Part shown: in pieces, positions 44,159-53,118 of the stretch | How positions within the stretch are numbered: the stretch's first letter is position 1 | Layout: the number at the start of each line of letters is the position of its first letter | Origin: Hyphomicrobiales bacterium | GTDB taxonomy: Bacteria; Pseudomonadota; Alphaproteobacteria; Rhizobiales; Rhizobiaceae | Assembly: GCA_900471515.1 (NCBI GenBank) | Contig: UCFC01000010.1 | Coordinates: 1-64,000, forward strand | Length of the DNA: 64,000 nucleotides | Direction of reading: 5' to 3' | Notes under the pieces: model-generated | Databases searched by the model: none | What the model saw: only the letters and a program-made list of their open reading frames with translations | What the model was told of the DNA's origin: nothing | Position numbers and translations under genes: made by a program

Positions 44159-45088
44159 TTAAGGCAGGGTGTGTCCGGCCGCCCTGAACAGGCGATACCA
44201 TTCCTCGCGGGTCAGCACGACAGAAGAACCGGCGGCGGCTTCGGCGACGCGCTCCGGTTTTGTGGTGCCGAGAACGACCTGGATTTTTGCCGGATGGCGG
44301 GTGATCCAGGCAACAGCAATGCCGGTCGGGGTCACGCCATAGGCTTTCGCGAGCTTGTCGATGGTGTCGTTCAGATCGGCAAAATTCTCACGGTCGCCGA
44401 GGAATACACCATCGAAGAAGCCCTTCTGGAACGGCGACCACGCCTGCAGCATCATGCCGTTGATACGGGAATAGTCGAGCAGGCCGTTGTCGCGATCGAC
44501 CGACTGGTCAAGTCCGGCCATGTTGGCCGCAACGCCCGATGCGATCAGCGGCGCATGGGTGATGCTGAGCTGCACCTGGTTGACGATGAGCGGCTGCTTG
44601 ACCGCGGTCTTGAGCAGCTCGATCTGGCCGGGTGTGTGATTGGAGACACCGAAATGCCGGACCTTGCCCGACGATTTGAGCGCGTCGAAGGCTGCCGCGA
44701 CCTCCTCGGGCTCGACGAGCGTATCCGGGCGGTGCAGCAGAAGCACGTCCAGATAGTCGGTCTTGAGTGCGGCGAGCGACTGGTCCACCGAGGCCAGAAT
44801 ATGCGCGGCGGAGAAATCGAAAAATCCCTTGCGGATGCCGACTTTACTCTGGATGACGAGTTTTTCCCGCTCGGCCGCGCCAAGCGAGATCGCCTCGCCG
44901 AAACGGGCCTCGCACCGATGCGGCGCGCCGCCGTAGATGTCGGCATGGTCGAAGAACGTCACGCCGGCGTCCCGCGCGGCGCCGATCAGTTGCTGGATTT
45001 CGCCATTGCTCATATTGGCAATCCGCATCATTCCGAGAATGATGCTCGACACGTCGAGGTCGGTTTGCGGAAGCCTGTAGGATTTCAT
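44159..45088 (-). CDS. Aldo/keto reductase (YdhF-like)
   Basis: A 309-residue TIM-barrel NADPH-dependent reductase. The catalytic tetrad is visible as D47 and Y52 (FFDHADIYGG), K82 (LVIQSKVGI) and H119 (LLLHRPD). QAWSPFQKG and VVLGTTKPERV line the cofactor site. It starts 149 bases from the divergent LacI-type regulator gene and may be under its control. Members of this branch reduce small aldehydes or sugars; the true substrate is unknown. Confidence 0.87.
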   Translation of the reverse strand: MKSYRLPQTDLDVSSIILGMMRIANMSNGEIQQLIGAARDAGVTFFDHADIYGGAPHRCEARFGEAISLGAAEREKLVIQSKVGIRKGFFDFSAAHILASVDQSLAALKTDYLDVLLLHRPDTLVEPEEVAAAFDALKSSGKVRHFGVSNHTPGQIELLKTAVKQPLIVNQVQLSITHAPLIASGVAANMAGLDQSVDRDNGLLDYSRINGMMLQAWSPFQKGFFDGVFLGDRENFADLNDTIDKLAKAYGVTPTGIAVAWITRHPAKIQVVLGTTKPERVAEAAAGSSVVLTREEWYRLFRAAGHTLP

Positions 45089-45237
45089 GATGATTACCTC
45101 GGGGTTGGGAAATAACTAGATGGTTATCCGCTTAATAGGGGAAGGACGGCGGCGTGGCTAGCCGAAGCATTCCCATGTTAGGCTGGATATTGCCGTCTTC
45201 CGGCAGGGAGGCGGCTGTCGAATCGGAGGGAATTTGC

Positions 45238-46296
45238 GTGGCGGATCAAGCGAAACAGGCGGCATCCCGCAGGGTGGCCCAGCGGGTGACATTGCGCACT
45301 GTGGCGAAATCCCTCGGTCTTTCCGTTACGACCGTCAGCCGCGCACTGAAGGATGGCCCCGAGGTCAACCGGGAGACGGTCGATCTCGTCAAGAAGGCCG
45401 CATCCGACCTCGGCTACCGGCCGAACCTCGGCGGCATCAATCTGAGAACGGGCAAGACTCATGCTGTCGGTGTCGTGATGCCGTTTCAGCGGGACGGGGA
45501 GATGAACATCGTCGTCGCCTCCCTGATCGAAGGCTTCTGCGGCGCAATCAAGCAATATGGCTATCGCACGACGGTCGCTCCGCAGTTTCAGGCTGACGAC
45601 CCGCTGGCAACCGTGCGCGATCTTGTCGAGGAGGGAACTGTCGACGGCATCATTCTCACCCATACGCGGCCACAGGACGATCGCGTGAAATATCTGCTGG
45701 AGGTCGGCATGCCTTTCGTCACCTTCGGCCGCACCGAACTGCTCAGCAAACATCCGAGCATCGATATCGACCACGAAGAGATCGGTGCAGCGGCGGCCGC
45801 GCGTCTGCTCGATGCCGGACACAAGGCGCCGCTGCTCGTCGCCCCTTCCAGCCAGTTCACCTACAGCCTGCAATTCATCAAGGGCTGGACAGCCGAGTTC
45901 AACCGCCGGAACCTGACCGTTCCCGACGAACGCATGTTCTTTACCGCGACCACGCCCGACAGCGGCAAGAAGATTGCCGTCGACGCGCTTGCCAAATATC
46001 CCGATGTGACGAGCGCCTTCGTGGCAAGCGACGAGGCGGCTCTCGGCTTCGTTTCCGCGCTGGCCGATCTTGGCAGAAAGGTCGGAGAGGATTTTTCCAT
46101 CCTCACTTATTCCGGCAGTCGCCTCCACGACTTCTACAATCCGCCGCTCAGCACCTATTATTTTCCGAATTTCGTCATCGGACAGCGCCTGAGCAATCTC
46201 CTCTACAGGTCGATGCAGGGCGAACCGGCATCCAGCCTGACCGAAGTCGTTCGCGCCAGCTTTGTCGAACGCCGCAGCGAATTCAGCCTCCGCTAA
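45238..46296 (+). CDS. LacI-family transcriptional regulator
   Basis: A 352-residue repressor. The N-terminal helix-turn-helix and hinge are TLRTVAKSLGLSVTTVSRALKDG...YRPNLGGINLRTGKTHAVGVVMP, and a periplasmic-binding-protein-like sensor domain follows (VDGIILTHTRPQDDRV, PFVTFGRTEL, AFVASDEAALGF). The GTG at 45238 has GGAGGG eight bases before it; open sequence upstream is not needed. Two perfect palindromes just after the gene are its probable operators for the isomerase/dehydrogenase pair. Confidence 0.9.
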   Translation: MADQAKQAASRRVAQRVTLRTVAKSLGLSVTTVSRALKDGPEVNRETVDLVKKAASDLGYRPNLGGINLRTGKTHAVGVVMPFQRDGEMNIVVASLIEGFCGAIKQYGYRTTVAPQFQADDPLATVRDLVEEGTVDGIILTHTRPQDDRVKYLLEVGMPFVTFGRTELLSKHPSIDIDHEEIGAAAAARLLDAGHKAPLLVAPSSQFTYSLQFIKGWTAEFNRRNLTVPDERMFFTATTPDSGKKIAVDALAKYPDVTSAFVASDEAALGFVSALADLGRKVGEDFSILTYSGSRLHDFYNPPLSTYYFPNFVIGQRLSNLLYRSMQGEPASSLTEVVRASFVERRSEFSLR

Positions 46297-46328
46297 AAAC
46301 ATTGGGAATTCGCTCCCGGGGCAAGTTG

Positions 46329-46344
46329 TTCGTAACGTTACGAA
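46329..46344. promoter_or_regulatory. LacI-type operator 1
   Basis: TTCGTAACGTTACGAA is a perfect 16-base palindrome with the central CG typical of LacI-family sites. It lies 33 bases after the LacI-type gene and 157 bases before the isomerase start. Its centre is 89 bases from operator 2, so loop formation between the two is possible. Confidence 0.8.
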
Positions 46345-46415
46345 TTCCTTGATTCGTGCCGCGATGCGGCAGGATCATGATGATTTGAGGCGTTGACAGC
46401 CGAAGCTATGCCGTG

Positions 46416-46435
46416 CATTCGTAACGTTACGAATG
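46416..46435. promoter_or_regulatory. LacI-type operator 2
   Basis: CATTCGTAACGTTACGAATG is a perfect 20-base palindrome whose inner 16 bases equal operator 1. It lies 66 bases before the isomerase start, where it would block the promoter. Confidence 0.82.
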
Positions 46436-46500
46436 GGCCATGGGGCGGGGTGGAGCGCTCCGGGGCAGGAAAGACGCTGCGACAATGATGGGAGGACGGC

Positions 46501-47430
46501 GTGGGTGCTCAGACGCTATTTTTCGGTTCGCCAATCTGGACGTTCAACTGGAACCCGCCTTATGCATCGCCCTTGCGACGGCTGGCGGCTACCGGCTGCA
46601 AGGGGTTCGAGCTGACGGCATGGTCGGTCGACATGCTCGGCTATTACACCGACGAGACGATCCGCGAACTCAAGTCGATCGCCGACGGCGAAGGACTGAC
46701 GCTGACCAATCTCTTCTACAACCTGCCGTTCTCACGTGCAGAGGGCGCGCCGGTTTCGCGTGCGGATCTGGACGCCTATAAACGCGGCGTCGAGCTTGCG
46801 GCAAAGATCGGTGCGCCGATCGTGACAAGCATGACGCCCTATCCTTTCCAATCGGATATCCGGCCGATATTGCAGCGGCCGACCGCCCAGGAATGGTCGG
46901 CTGTCGTAAAGCCGGAATGGGATTGGGCAGAGGAATATGAGGTTGTCGTGGAAGGCTTCGCGGCCGCCTGCGCCATCGCAGCGGACGCCGGATTGCGTGT
47001 CGCCATCGAGCCGCATCCCTATCGCTGGGTCAGCTCCGGCCAGGGAATGTTGCGGTTGATCGAGCGTACGGGCGCTCCCAATCTCGGGCTGAATTTCGAC
47101 CCCAGCCATCTCTTTCCTGCCGGCGACATGCCGCATTACGTCGTGCTGCAGCTTGCGGACCGGATCTACAACACGCATTTCTCCGACAATGAGGGGCACA
47201 CCAACGCCCACTGGCGCCCCGGTCGCGGCAAGATCGACTGGAAGGCAATTTTCGCGGCGCTGCGCACCATAGGTTATTCCGGACCGATCACTCTCGAGCT
47301 CGAGGATGCGCCCGGCGCGTCGCATTGGACCCATTTCCGCGAGGCGACGCCGGAATTCGATTCCGAAATGAAACGCGGCATTCGCTACCTGCGTGAGTGC
47401 GCCGCCGAACTCGATATCACTATTGCCTGA
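46501..47430 (+). CDS. Sugar phosphate isomerase/epimerase (xylose-isomerase-like TIM barrel)
   Basis: A 309-residue AP-endonuclease-2-like enzyme. The metal ligands lie in VAIEPHPYRWV (glutamate), LGLNFDPSHLF (aspartate and histidine), YNTHFSDNEGH (histidine and aspartate) and ITLELED (glutamate). The GTG start is supported by GGGAGGAC just upstream. It is followed nine bases later by a Gfo/Idh/MocA dehydrogenase, a pairing common in inositol, glycoside or keto-sugar catabolism. Control by the two LacI-type operators is likely. Confidence 0.85.
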   Translation: MGAQTLFFGSPIWTFNWNPPYASPLRRLAATGCKGFELTAWSVDMLGYYTDETIRELKSIADGEGLTLTNLFYNLPFSRAEGAPVSRADLDAYKRGVELAAKIGAPIVTSMTPYPFQSDIRPILQRPTAQEWSAVVKPEWDWAEEYEVVVEGFAAACAIAADAGLRVAIEPHPYRWVSSGQGMLRLIERTGAPNLGLNFDPSHLFPAGDMPHYVVLQLADRIYNTHFSDNEGHTNAHWRPGRGKIDWKAIFAALRTIGYSGPITLELEDAPGASHWTHFREATPEFDSEMKRGIRYLRECAAELDITIA

Positions 47431-47439
47431 GGAGCCAGA

Positions 47440-48564
47440 ATGAGCGCGAACAGCCCCATGAAAGTCGGCATCGTCGGTGCCGGGAATATCAGCGCCACCT
47501 ATGTCGCAACGCTGCATATGTTCGATTTCATTCGCGTGAAGTCGATCTACGACATGTACCAGGAGCCTGCGCGCAAGCTTGCCGAGCAATTCGGCGTCCA
47601 GTCGGTGTCGCTCGATGCGATGCTCGCCGATCCGGAAATCGGCCTCATCATCAACCTCACCACGCCGACCGCCCATTATTCGATCAGCAAGAAGGCGCTG
47701 CTTGCCGGCAAACACGTCTATTCAGAAAAGCCGCTCGGCGTTTCCATGGAAGAGGCCGAGGAACTGATGGCGCTCGCCCGCGCCGGTGATCTCAGGCTCG
47801 GCTGCGCCCCCGATACGTTTCTCGGCGGTGGCCATCAGTTGACGCGCCGCCTCTACGACGAGGGTCGCATCGGCACCGCCGTTTCCGCAACCGCAATGCT
47901 GCTTCTGCCCGGCCACGAACATTGGCACCCCAACCCGGCCTTCTTCTATGGCCGCGGCGGCGGGCCGATGCTCGATGTCGGCCCGTATTATGTCACCAAC
48001 CTGATCGCCCTTCTCGGGCCGGTTCGCGAGGTCTTCGGCGCCGCCAAGGTCACGCGCATAGAGCGGACCGTGAAGACGGAGCCGCGCTTCGGCGAGACGA
48101 TCAAGGTGTTGACGCCGACGCACCTGACCGGCGTGATGGAATTCCATAGCGGCGCGACCGTCACGATCGCGACGAGTTTCGACGTCATCAAACACAAGCA
48201 CAACCAGATCGAAATCTATGGTTCCAAAGGCTCGATGATAACGCCGGACCCAAACAACTTCACAGGCAAGGTCGAGATCTTCGCCGAAGGTGTTGAGGCC
48301 TGGGAGGAGGTGGCAGTCGACCATCCCTATGTCGAAGGCGTTCCCGGCCATCTCGGCCTCCGGGGGCTGGGGGCTGCTGAGATGGTGGATTCGCTGCGCT
48401 CCGGCCGGCCGCATCGCGTTTCCTCGGAACTCGCATTTCACGCGCTCGAGGTGATGACGGCTTTTGAGCGGTCCGCCCAATCGAAGCGGTCGGTCGCCAT
48501 CCGCAGCAGTTGCGGCCGGCCGGATCCGATCCCGAAACATCTGAAAGAAGGCAATTTCACGTGA
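47440..48564 (+). CDS. Gfo/Idh/MocA family oxidoreductase
   Basis: A 374-residue NAD(P)-dependent sugar dehydrogenase. VGIVGAGNISATYV at about 9-22 is the Rossmann motif; HYSISKKALLAGKHVYSEKPLGVS carries the EKP lysine; and GGGPMLDVGPYYVTNLIALLG replaces the usual D-x3-H with D-x3-Y. It has GGAGCCAGA before the ATG and forms a two-gene operon with the isomerase. It converges with the IclR-type gene. The substrate is unknown. Confidence 0.87.
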   Translation: MSANSPMKVGIVGAGNISATYVATLHMFDFIRVKSIYDMYQEPARKLAEQFGVQSVSLDAMLADPEIGLIINLTTPTAHYSISKKALLAGKHVYSEKPLGVSMEEAEELMALARAGDLRLGCAPDTFLGGGHQLTRRLYDEGRIGTAVSATAMLLLPGHEHWHPNPAFFYGRGGGPMLDVGPYYVTNLIALLGPVREVFGAAKVTRIERTVKTEPRFGETIKVLTPTHLTGVMEFHSGATVTIATSFDVIKHKHNQIEIYGSKGSMITPDPNNFTGKVEIFAEGVEAWEEVAVDHPYVEGVPGHLGLRGLGAAEMVDSLRSGRPHRVSSELAFHALEVMTAFERSAQSKRSVAIRSSCGRPDPIPKHLKEGNFT

Positions 48565-48639
48565 AGTTTCCTCCCGGTCGGTCGGGCGGCGCGCGAATGC
48601 ACCGCCTGCCGAGGGGAGAAGGTCTTCGGCGGGCAGATG

Positions 48640-49512
48640 TTATCGCTGCTTCGGCTTTGCCGCCGTTTTTCGACTTGCGCGCTTTGGAACCGGCTTCTCG
48701 GCAGCGGGATTTATCGACGACATCTCGGGCGTGGCGGATCGGATGTCGTTGGTGATCGATTGCGCCGCCGCAATCACCGCCTGCCGGATGTCGGCCACGC
48801 GCTTTTCGTCCACGCCTGTGACGAAGGGAACGCTGACGGCAGCAATGACCGTGTCCTGGTGATCCCTGACGGGGGCTGCGATTGCGTGCACGCCGGACAT
48901 CTGCTCGCCCATGTCCCGCGCCCAGTTCTGCTTGCGGATCAGCGCCAGCTCTTCGAGCATTCGCCTGGGATCGGTAATCGTCTGGTTGGTGAAGCGCTCG
49001 AGCTTGGTCAGGCGGCGCTCGATATCTTCCTGCAGTGAAAAGGCAAGCAGGATCTTGCCGGCGGCACCTGCATGAAACGGCAGGCGCTGGCCGGCCGTCG
49101 CCGACAGTGCGTATTGGCCGTGCCCCTGGGCGGAGGCGACAACCAGAATATTGTCGCCGGATGGTACGGTCAGCTTGCTGCCCTCGCCCAGAAGCTCGGA
49201 AATCCGGTTCAGATGCGGCTGCGCAATCGCCAGGAGATCGTAGCTCGCAACGGTCGGGGCGACATGGGCGGCAAGCGTCAGGAGACGTCGGCCGAGCGTA
49301 TAACTTCCCGTCGGCGAACGATGCACGAAATCATAGGCGCTGAGCGTGTTGAGCATGCGGTACACGGTCGTCCGCGACAACTTCACGGCCTTGACGACGT
49401 CACGGATCGTCGCGCCCTCCGGTGTCCGTTCCAGGAGCGCAAACACCTCCACCATCTGCTCGATGACTGGGATGCGATATTTCTGCGCGGCGTCTTCACT
49501 AATGTCGGTCAT
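48640..49512 (-). CDS. IclR-family transcriptional regulator
   Basis: A 290-residue regulator. The N-terminal winged helix spans about residues 15-75 (IEQMVEVFALLERTPEGATIRDVVKAVKLSRTTVYRMLNTL, then GSYTLGRRLLTLA), and the effector domain about 80-260 (LPFHAGAAGKILLAF, WARDMGEQMSGVHAIAAPVRD). A lysine-rich tail of about 25 residues (KRASRKTAAKPKQR) is unusual. It is divergent from the VOC genes and is the obvious regulator of the sugar-acid island, where four similar operator-like sites occur. Such proteins sense small acids or sugar-acid breakdown products. Confidence 0.88.
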   Translation of the reverse strand: MTDISEDAAQKYRIPVIEQMVEVFALLERTPEGATIRDVVKAVKLSRTTVYRMLNTLSAYDFVHRSPTGSYTLGRRLLTLAAHVAPTVASYDLLAIAQPHLNRISELLGEGSKLTVPSGDNILVVASAQGHGQYALSATAGQRLPFHAGAAGKILLAFSLQEDIERRLTKLERFTNQTITDPRRMLEELALIRKQNWARDMGEQMSGVHAIAAPVRDHQDTVIAAVSVPFVTGVDEKRVADIRQAVIAAAQSITNDIRSATPEMSSINPAAEKPVPKRASRKTAAKPKQR

Positions 49513-49630
49513 TCAAATCCTGCCAAGCCTGTCAGGCAACGCTTCGACTTCCATAAGCAATGCGTGGAGTTCACGCAATCGCGGCTCCTTTCGATTGACT
49601 CCGGCATGAGAATGCCGGTAAATTCATAAA

Positions 49631-49658
49631 TGAACTTATATCAGTTCAAATAAGAAAC
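49631..49658 (+). promoter_or_regulatory. Putative IclR-type operator, site 1 (VOC genes)
   Basis: TGAAC-N8-GTTCA (49631-49648) runs into GTTCAAATAAGAAAC (49644-49658), pointing toward the VOC genes, 107 bases before the first start. The same pattern stands before three other transcription units of the island. Confidence 0.6.
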
Positions 49659-49764
49659 GTCACGTCGATTGTTATCCGACGCGACGTTCCGGAAGCGGCG
49701 CCGGATCGGAGGTTCGGCGGGCGCTGCCTTGTGCGCGTTCAACGGAAATACGGAGGAGGATGCA

Positions 49765-50199
49765 ATGAAGAGTGTGAAATCGATCGGGCACGTGGCCGTC
49801 AGTGTGAAGAACATCGACAGCTCGCTCGACTTCTATGTCAACAAGCTCGGTTTCGACGAAATGTTCCGGCTCGAGCGCGACGGCCGACTGTGGATCGTCT
49901 ATCTCAGGATCACCGACACCCAGTTCATCGAACTGTTTCCCGAAGGCGTCGGCGACAGCGCGCCGCCCTTTGCCAATGTCGGTTACAACCATCTCTGCCT
50001 TGAGGTCGAAAATATCGACGAGGCGATTGCCGATATCACCAGCCGCGGCGTCGTCCTGACGGCCGAAAAGAAGCTCGGCGTCGACAACAATTACCAGGCC
50101 TGGATCGCAGATCCGGAAGGCAACCGGATCGAACTGATGCAGCTTGGCGCAGGCGCCATGCAGACGGCCGCCGTTCGCCGCATCAAGGGGCTGGTCTGA
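49765..50199 (+). CDS. VOC-family protein (glyoxalase/dioxygenase superfamily)
   Basis: A 144-residue single vicinal-oxygen-chelate module pair. GHVAVSVKNIDSSLDFYVNKLGF carries the first metal histidine, FIELFPEG the first glutamate, YNHLCLEVENIDEAI the second histidine and NRIELMQLG the second glutamate, so a full 2-His-2-Glu site is present as in glyoxalase I or epimerases. A strong GGAGGAGG precedes the ATG. It is followed three bases later by a paralogue. The role in the island may be isomerisation of an intermediate. Confidence 0.85.
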   Translation: MKSVKSIGHVAVSVKNIDSSLDFYVNKLGFDEMFRLERDGRLWIVYLRITDTQFIELFPEGVGDSAPPFANVGYNHLCLEVENIDEAIADITSRGVVLTAEKKLGVDNNYQAWIADPEGNRIELMQLGAGAMQTAAVRRIKGLV

Positions 50200-50202
50200 G
50201 CC

Positions 50203-50646
50203 ATGGATCTTTTCAAACATCTCGGCCACATCGCCTTGCGCGTCAATGACCTCGACAAGTCCCTGGCGTTCTACCAGAAACTCGGCTTTCGCGAGATGAC
50301 GCGGCTGCTCAACGATCAGGGAGAGGCGTGGATCGTCTACCTGCGCATCAACGACGACCAATATCTCGAACTCTTCCCGAAGGGCGTGGAGCGGCCGGAA
50401 ACTGCGCCCGATACGATCGGCATTTTCCATATCTGCCTCACCGTCGAAGATATCGACAAGACGTTCGAAGAGCTCGCGAAGGTCGGCATCCAACCGAGCA
50501 AGCCAAGGCCGACCAAAATCGGCATCGACGGCAATCGCGGCGCATGGATCGAAGATCCCGACGGCACGCAGATCGAGGTCATGGAAATGGCGCCGGATTG
50601 CATTCAGCTGCAGGCCATCAGAAGATTGCATGCAGAATCAGTCTGA
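50203..50646 (+). CDS. VOC-family protein (paralogue)
   Basis: A 147-residue paralogue of the preceding protein; both share the fold signature (LGHIALRVNDLDKSLAFYQKLGF, WIVYLRINDDQYLELFPKG, HICLTVEDIDKTF, TQIEVMEM), again with two histidines and two glutamates for a metal. The gap to the first gene is three bases, so the two may form a heteromer or act in sequence. Both end at a bidirectional terminator facing the sugar-binding protein gene. Confidence 0.85.
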   Translation: MDLFKHLGHIALRVNDLDKSLAFYQKLGFREMTRLLNDQGEAWIVYLRINDDQYLELFPKGVERPETAPDTIGIFHICLTVEDIDKTFEELAKVGIQPSKPRPTKIGIDGNRGAWIEDPDGTQIEVMEMAPDCIQLQAIRRLHAESV

Positions 50647-50680
50647 TTGGACTGTTTTCTCCGCATCACGGATTGATGAG

Positions 50681-50708
50681 AAAACCCGGCAATGATCTGC
50701 CGGGTTTT
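50681..50708. terminator. Bidirectional rho-independent terminator
   Basis: AAAACCCGGC (50681-50690) and GCCGGGTTTT (50699-50708) form a ten-base perfect stem with an eight-base loop. A or T tails on both sides make it work in either direction, ending the VOC operon and the convergent transporter operon, whose last gene stops at 50723. Confidence 0.9.
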
Positions 50709-50722
50709 GTGTTTCGTGGTCC

Positions 50723-51970
50723 TTAGAAGATCTGGTCGTAGGCGTCCTGCATCGCCTGCACGAACTCGTCTTCGGTCCGCTTCGGATCGCTCCAATATTT
50801 GTCGGCTTCCTGCCAGATGGTGCGATACCAGTCGGCATCGGCCGTATTGAAGGGGTTGGAGACCTGCTTCGTCGGATCCTTCAACGTATCGAGGACAAGC
50901 TTGTTGCAGGCGTCGAGATTGGTCGTATCGGCATCGGTACGGACGGGGCTCGCGCCCTTCTTCAAGACGAATTCGGCATTGAGCTTCGGGTCGACATCGA
51001 GCTTGGCGAAGTCTTCCTGGGCTTTCGCGGTGTCGGCATTGTTGGTGTTGAGGAAACCCCAGGAATCGACGGTGACGACGACTGCCTTGGTGCCGGGAAT
51101 GTTCATGCAGTCGAAATCCTCGCCAAGCTTCTTCTGGGCGGCCAGGAACTCGCCCTTCATCCAGTCGCCGTGGATCTGCAGCAGGGCCTTGCCGGTAATG
51201 ACCAGATTGGTCGTGTCGTTCCACTGACGGTTGGGCGAGCCCGGATCGGTGTGTTCGGCGATCTGGCGGAAGCGCTTCAGCGCCGCCCGCATTTCGGGCG
51301 TATCGATCACGGTGCGGTCGGGCTTTTCACCGTAGAAACGGTTGTAGATATCGGGGCCTTCCTCGGAGGCGATCAGCGCCTGCAGCAGATAGGCTTTCTG
51401 GAACTGGTCGCCGCCCTGGGCGATCGGGATGTAGCCGGCAGCCTTGACCTTGTCGAAGGCCGCAAAGAGGTCGTCGAGCGATTTCCACGATTTGGGATCG
51501 ACGCCGGCGGCTTCGGCGACATGTTTGTTGTAATAGACCATTCCGTCGATATGCACCGTCGCCGGCGCCTTCATGATCTCGCCGTCGACGGTGATGTTCT
51601 TCAGAACCGAGGGCGGGAAATTCTTCGTGGCGCCAATGCTGTCGAACAGCTTGGTGAGCGGCACGCCGAGGCCCTGCTTGTTCAGATCCCGATAGATGCC
51701 GGGATCGGAATTCATGAAGATGGCCGGCGGATTGCCGCCGGTGATCATGTTCATCAGGCTGACATTGGCGCCGGAATCATGGGCGATAGACAGGTCTTTC
51801 CACTGGTGCCCGTCCTTTGCCCAGGCATCGCGGAGAACGCCGAGCGCCGCGATCTCCGATGGCTTGGACCAGGTGTGGTAGACGACGACCTCATCTGCCC
51901 ATGCGTTGGTGGCAAGCGTGGTCGCGGCCAGCAGAAGCGATAGTCTCTTCAGCGATTTCCATTTCGTCAT
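50723..51970 (-). CDS. Sugar ABC transporter, extracellular substrate-binding protein
   Basis: A 415-residue family 1 solute-binding protein of the CUT1 type. The signal peptide ends ATNAWA-DEVVVYHTWSKP. The body has the usual features: AKDGHQWKDLSI, GGNPPAIFMN, ITGKALLQIHGDWMKGEF and WGFLNTNN. A start at 51970 has GGGAGGAA in front. It delivers a sugar or sugar derivative to the permeases encoded upstream in the same minus-strand operon, and is the last gene there, after the ATPase. The resemblance is to glucose/mannose or oligosaccharide binding proteins; the ligand is not known. Confidence 0.88.
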   Translation of the reverse strand: MTKWKSLKRLSLLLAATTLATNAWADEVVVYHTWSKPSEIAALGVLRDAWAKDGHQWKDLSIAHDSGANVSLMNMITGGNPPAIFMNSDPGIYRDLNKQGLGVPLTKLFDSIGATKNFPPSVLKNITVDGEIMKAPATVHIDGMVYYNKHVAEAAGVDPKSWKSLDDLFAAFDKVKAAGYIPIAQGGDQFQKAYLLQALIASEEGPDIYNRFYGEKPDRTVIDTPEMRAALKRFRQIAEHTDPGSPNRQWNDTTNLVITGKALLQIHGDWMKGEFLAAQKKLGEDFDCMNIPGTKAVVVTVDSWGFLNTNNADTAKAQEDFAKLDVDPKLNAEFVLKKGASPVRTDADTTNLDACNKLVLDTLKDPTKQVSNPFNTADADWYRTIWQEADKYWSDPKRTEDEFVQAMQDAYDQIF

Positions 51971-52010
51971 GCAGCATTCCTCCCTGTTAAATCTGGTCAC
52001 ATCTTTCTGA

Positions 52011-53114
52011 TTACAGGCGCTGGCCGGTCGGTGCGTCGAACACGTTCAACTTGGTGAGCGGCAGATAGACGGGCAAAGCCGGCTGGCTGCGGTAGCGGTT
52101 GGCGTCACGCCCATCGATGCGCACGGCGACGCTCTTTCCCGACATGGTCAGGAAGGCAAAGGCGTCGGGTCCGGATTTTTCGAAATATTCGACCGGGCAG
52201 TCGAAGCGGACGGTATTGCCGGCATCCTGACGCTCCTCGATCAGAAGCTCCTCGGCGCGGAAACCGATCTTGACGGGCTTGCCTTCGGCCGCCTTCGCCT
52301 TCCACTTATATTCGCCGAGATTGATGCGGATGCCGTCCCTTTCATCCACGGCGACGAGATCGCCACCGTCACGCCTGATCGTGCAGTCGAGCAGGTTCAT
52401 CGCCGGAGAGCCGACAAAATCGGCGACGAAGAGATTGGCGGGTTCGTTGTAGATCTCGTCCGGCGTGCCGAATTGCTGGATGACGCCCTTATTCATCACC
52501 GCGATCTTGGTCGCCATGGTCATTGCCTCGACCTGGTCGTGCGTGACGTAGACGACGGTATTCCTGAGCTGGTTATGGAGCTTCTTGATCTCCATGCGCA
52601 TTTCGTTGCGCAGCTTGGCATCGAGGTTCGAAAGCGGCTCGTCGAACAGGCACACACCGTATTGTTTCACCAGCGCCCGGCCGATCGCCACGCGCTGGCG
52701 CTGGCCGCCGGAAAGCTGCGACGGCTTGCGGTCAAGCAGATGCTCGATCTGCAGCAGTTTGGCGGCCCAGGCGATCCGCCTGTCCGCCTCCTCCCGCGAA
52801 ATGCCGCGGGAAGACAGTCCGAAATTCATGTTCCCGCGCACCGTCTTGGTGGGATAGAGCGCATAGGACTGGAAGACCATGGCAAGGCCGCGGTCCTTGG
52901 GATCGAGGTAGCTGACATCCCGCTCGTCGATAAGGATTTCGCCGTCATCGATTTCCAGCAGACCGGCCAGGAGATTGAGAAGTGTCGTCTTGCCGCAGCC
53001 GGACGGTCCGAGCAGCACCAGAAACTCACCGTCGCCGATACTGAGGTTCAGGTTCTCGATGACCGTCAGCGCGCCGAACTTCTTCACGATATTGTTGAAT
53101 GCAATGGAAGGCAT
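52011..53114 (-). CDS. Sugar ABC transporter ATPase (UgpC/MsmK/MalK type)
   Basis: A 367-residue CUT1 ATPase. Walker A is GPSGCGKTT at 36-44, the Q-loop MVFQSYALYPTKTV is near 82, the signature LSGGQRQRV near 135, Walker B VCLFDEPLSNLDAKL near 155 and the switch YVTHDQVEAM near 190. A C-terminal TOBE/OB domain (about 240-367) follows, as in MalK. It starts four bases after the permease stop. It is the only complete sugar ATPase in the island, so it may also energise the second permease pair at 59.9-61.6 kb. Confidence 0.92.
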   Translation of the reverse strand: MPSIAFNNIVKKFGALTVIENLNLSIGDGEFLVLLGPSGCGKTTLLNLLAGLLEIDDGEILIDERDVSYLDPKDRGLAMVFQSYALYPTKTVRGNMNFGLSSRGISREEADRRIAWAAKLLQIEHLLDRKPSQLSGGQRQRVAIGRALVKQYGVCLFDEPLSNLDAKLRNEMRMEIKKLHNQLRNTVVYVTHDQVEAMTMATKIAVMNKGVIQQFGTPDEIYNEPANLFVADFVGSPAMNLLDCTIRRDGGDLVAVDERDGIRINLGEYKWKAKAAEGKPVKIGFRAEELLIEERQDAGNTVRFDCPVEYFEKSGPDAFAFLTMSGKSVAVRIDGRDANRYRSQPALPVYLPLTKLNVFDAPTGQRL

Positions 53115-53118
53115 GCCT

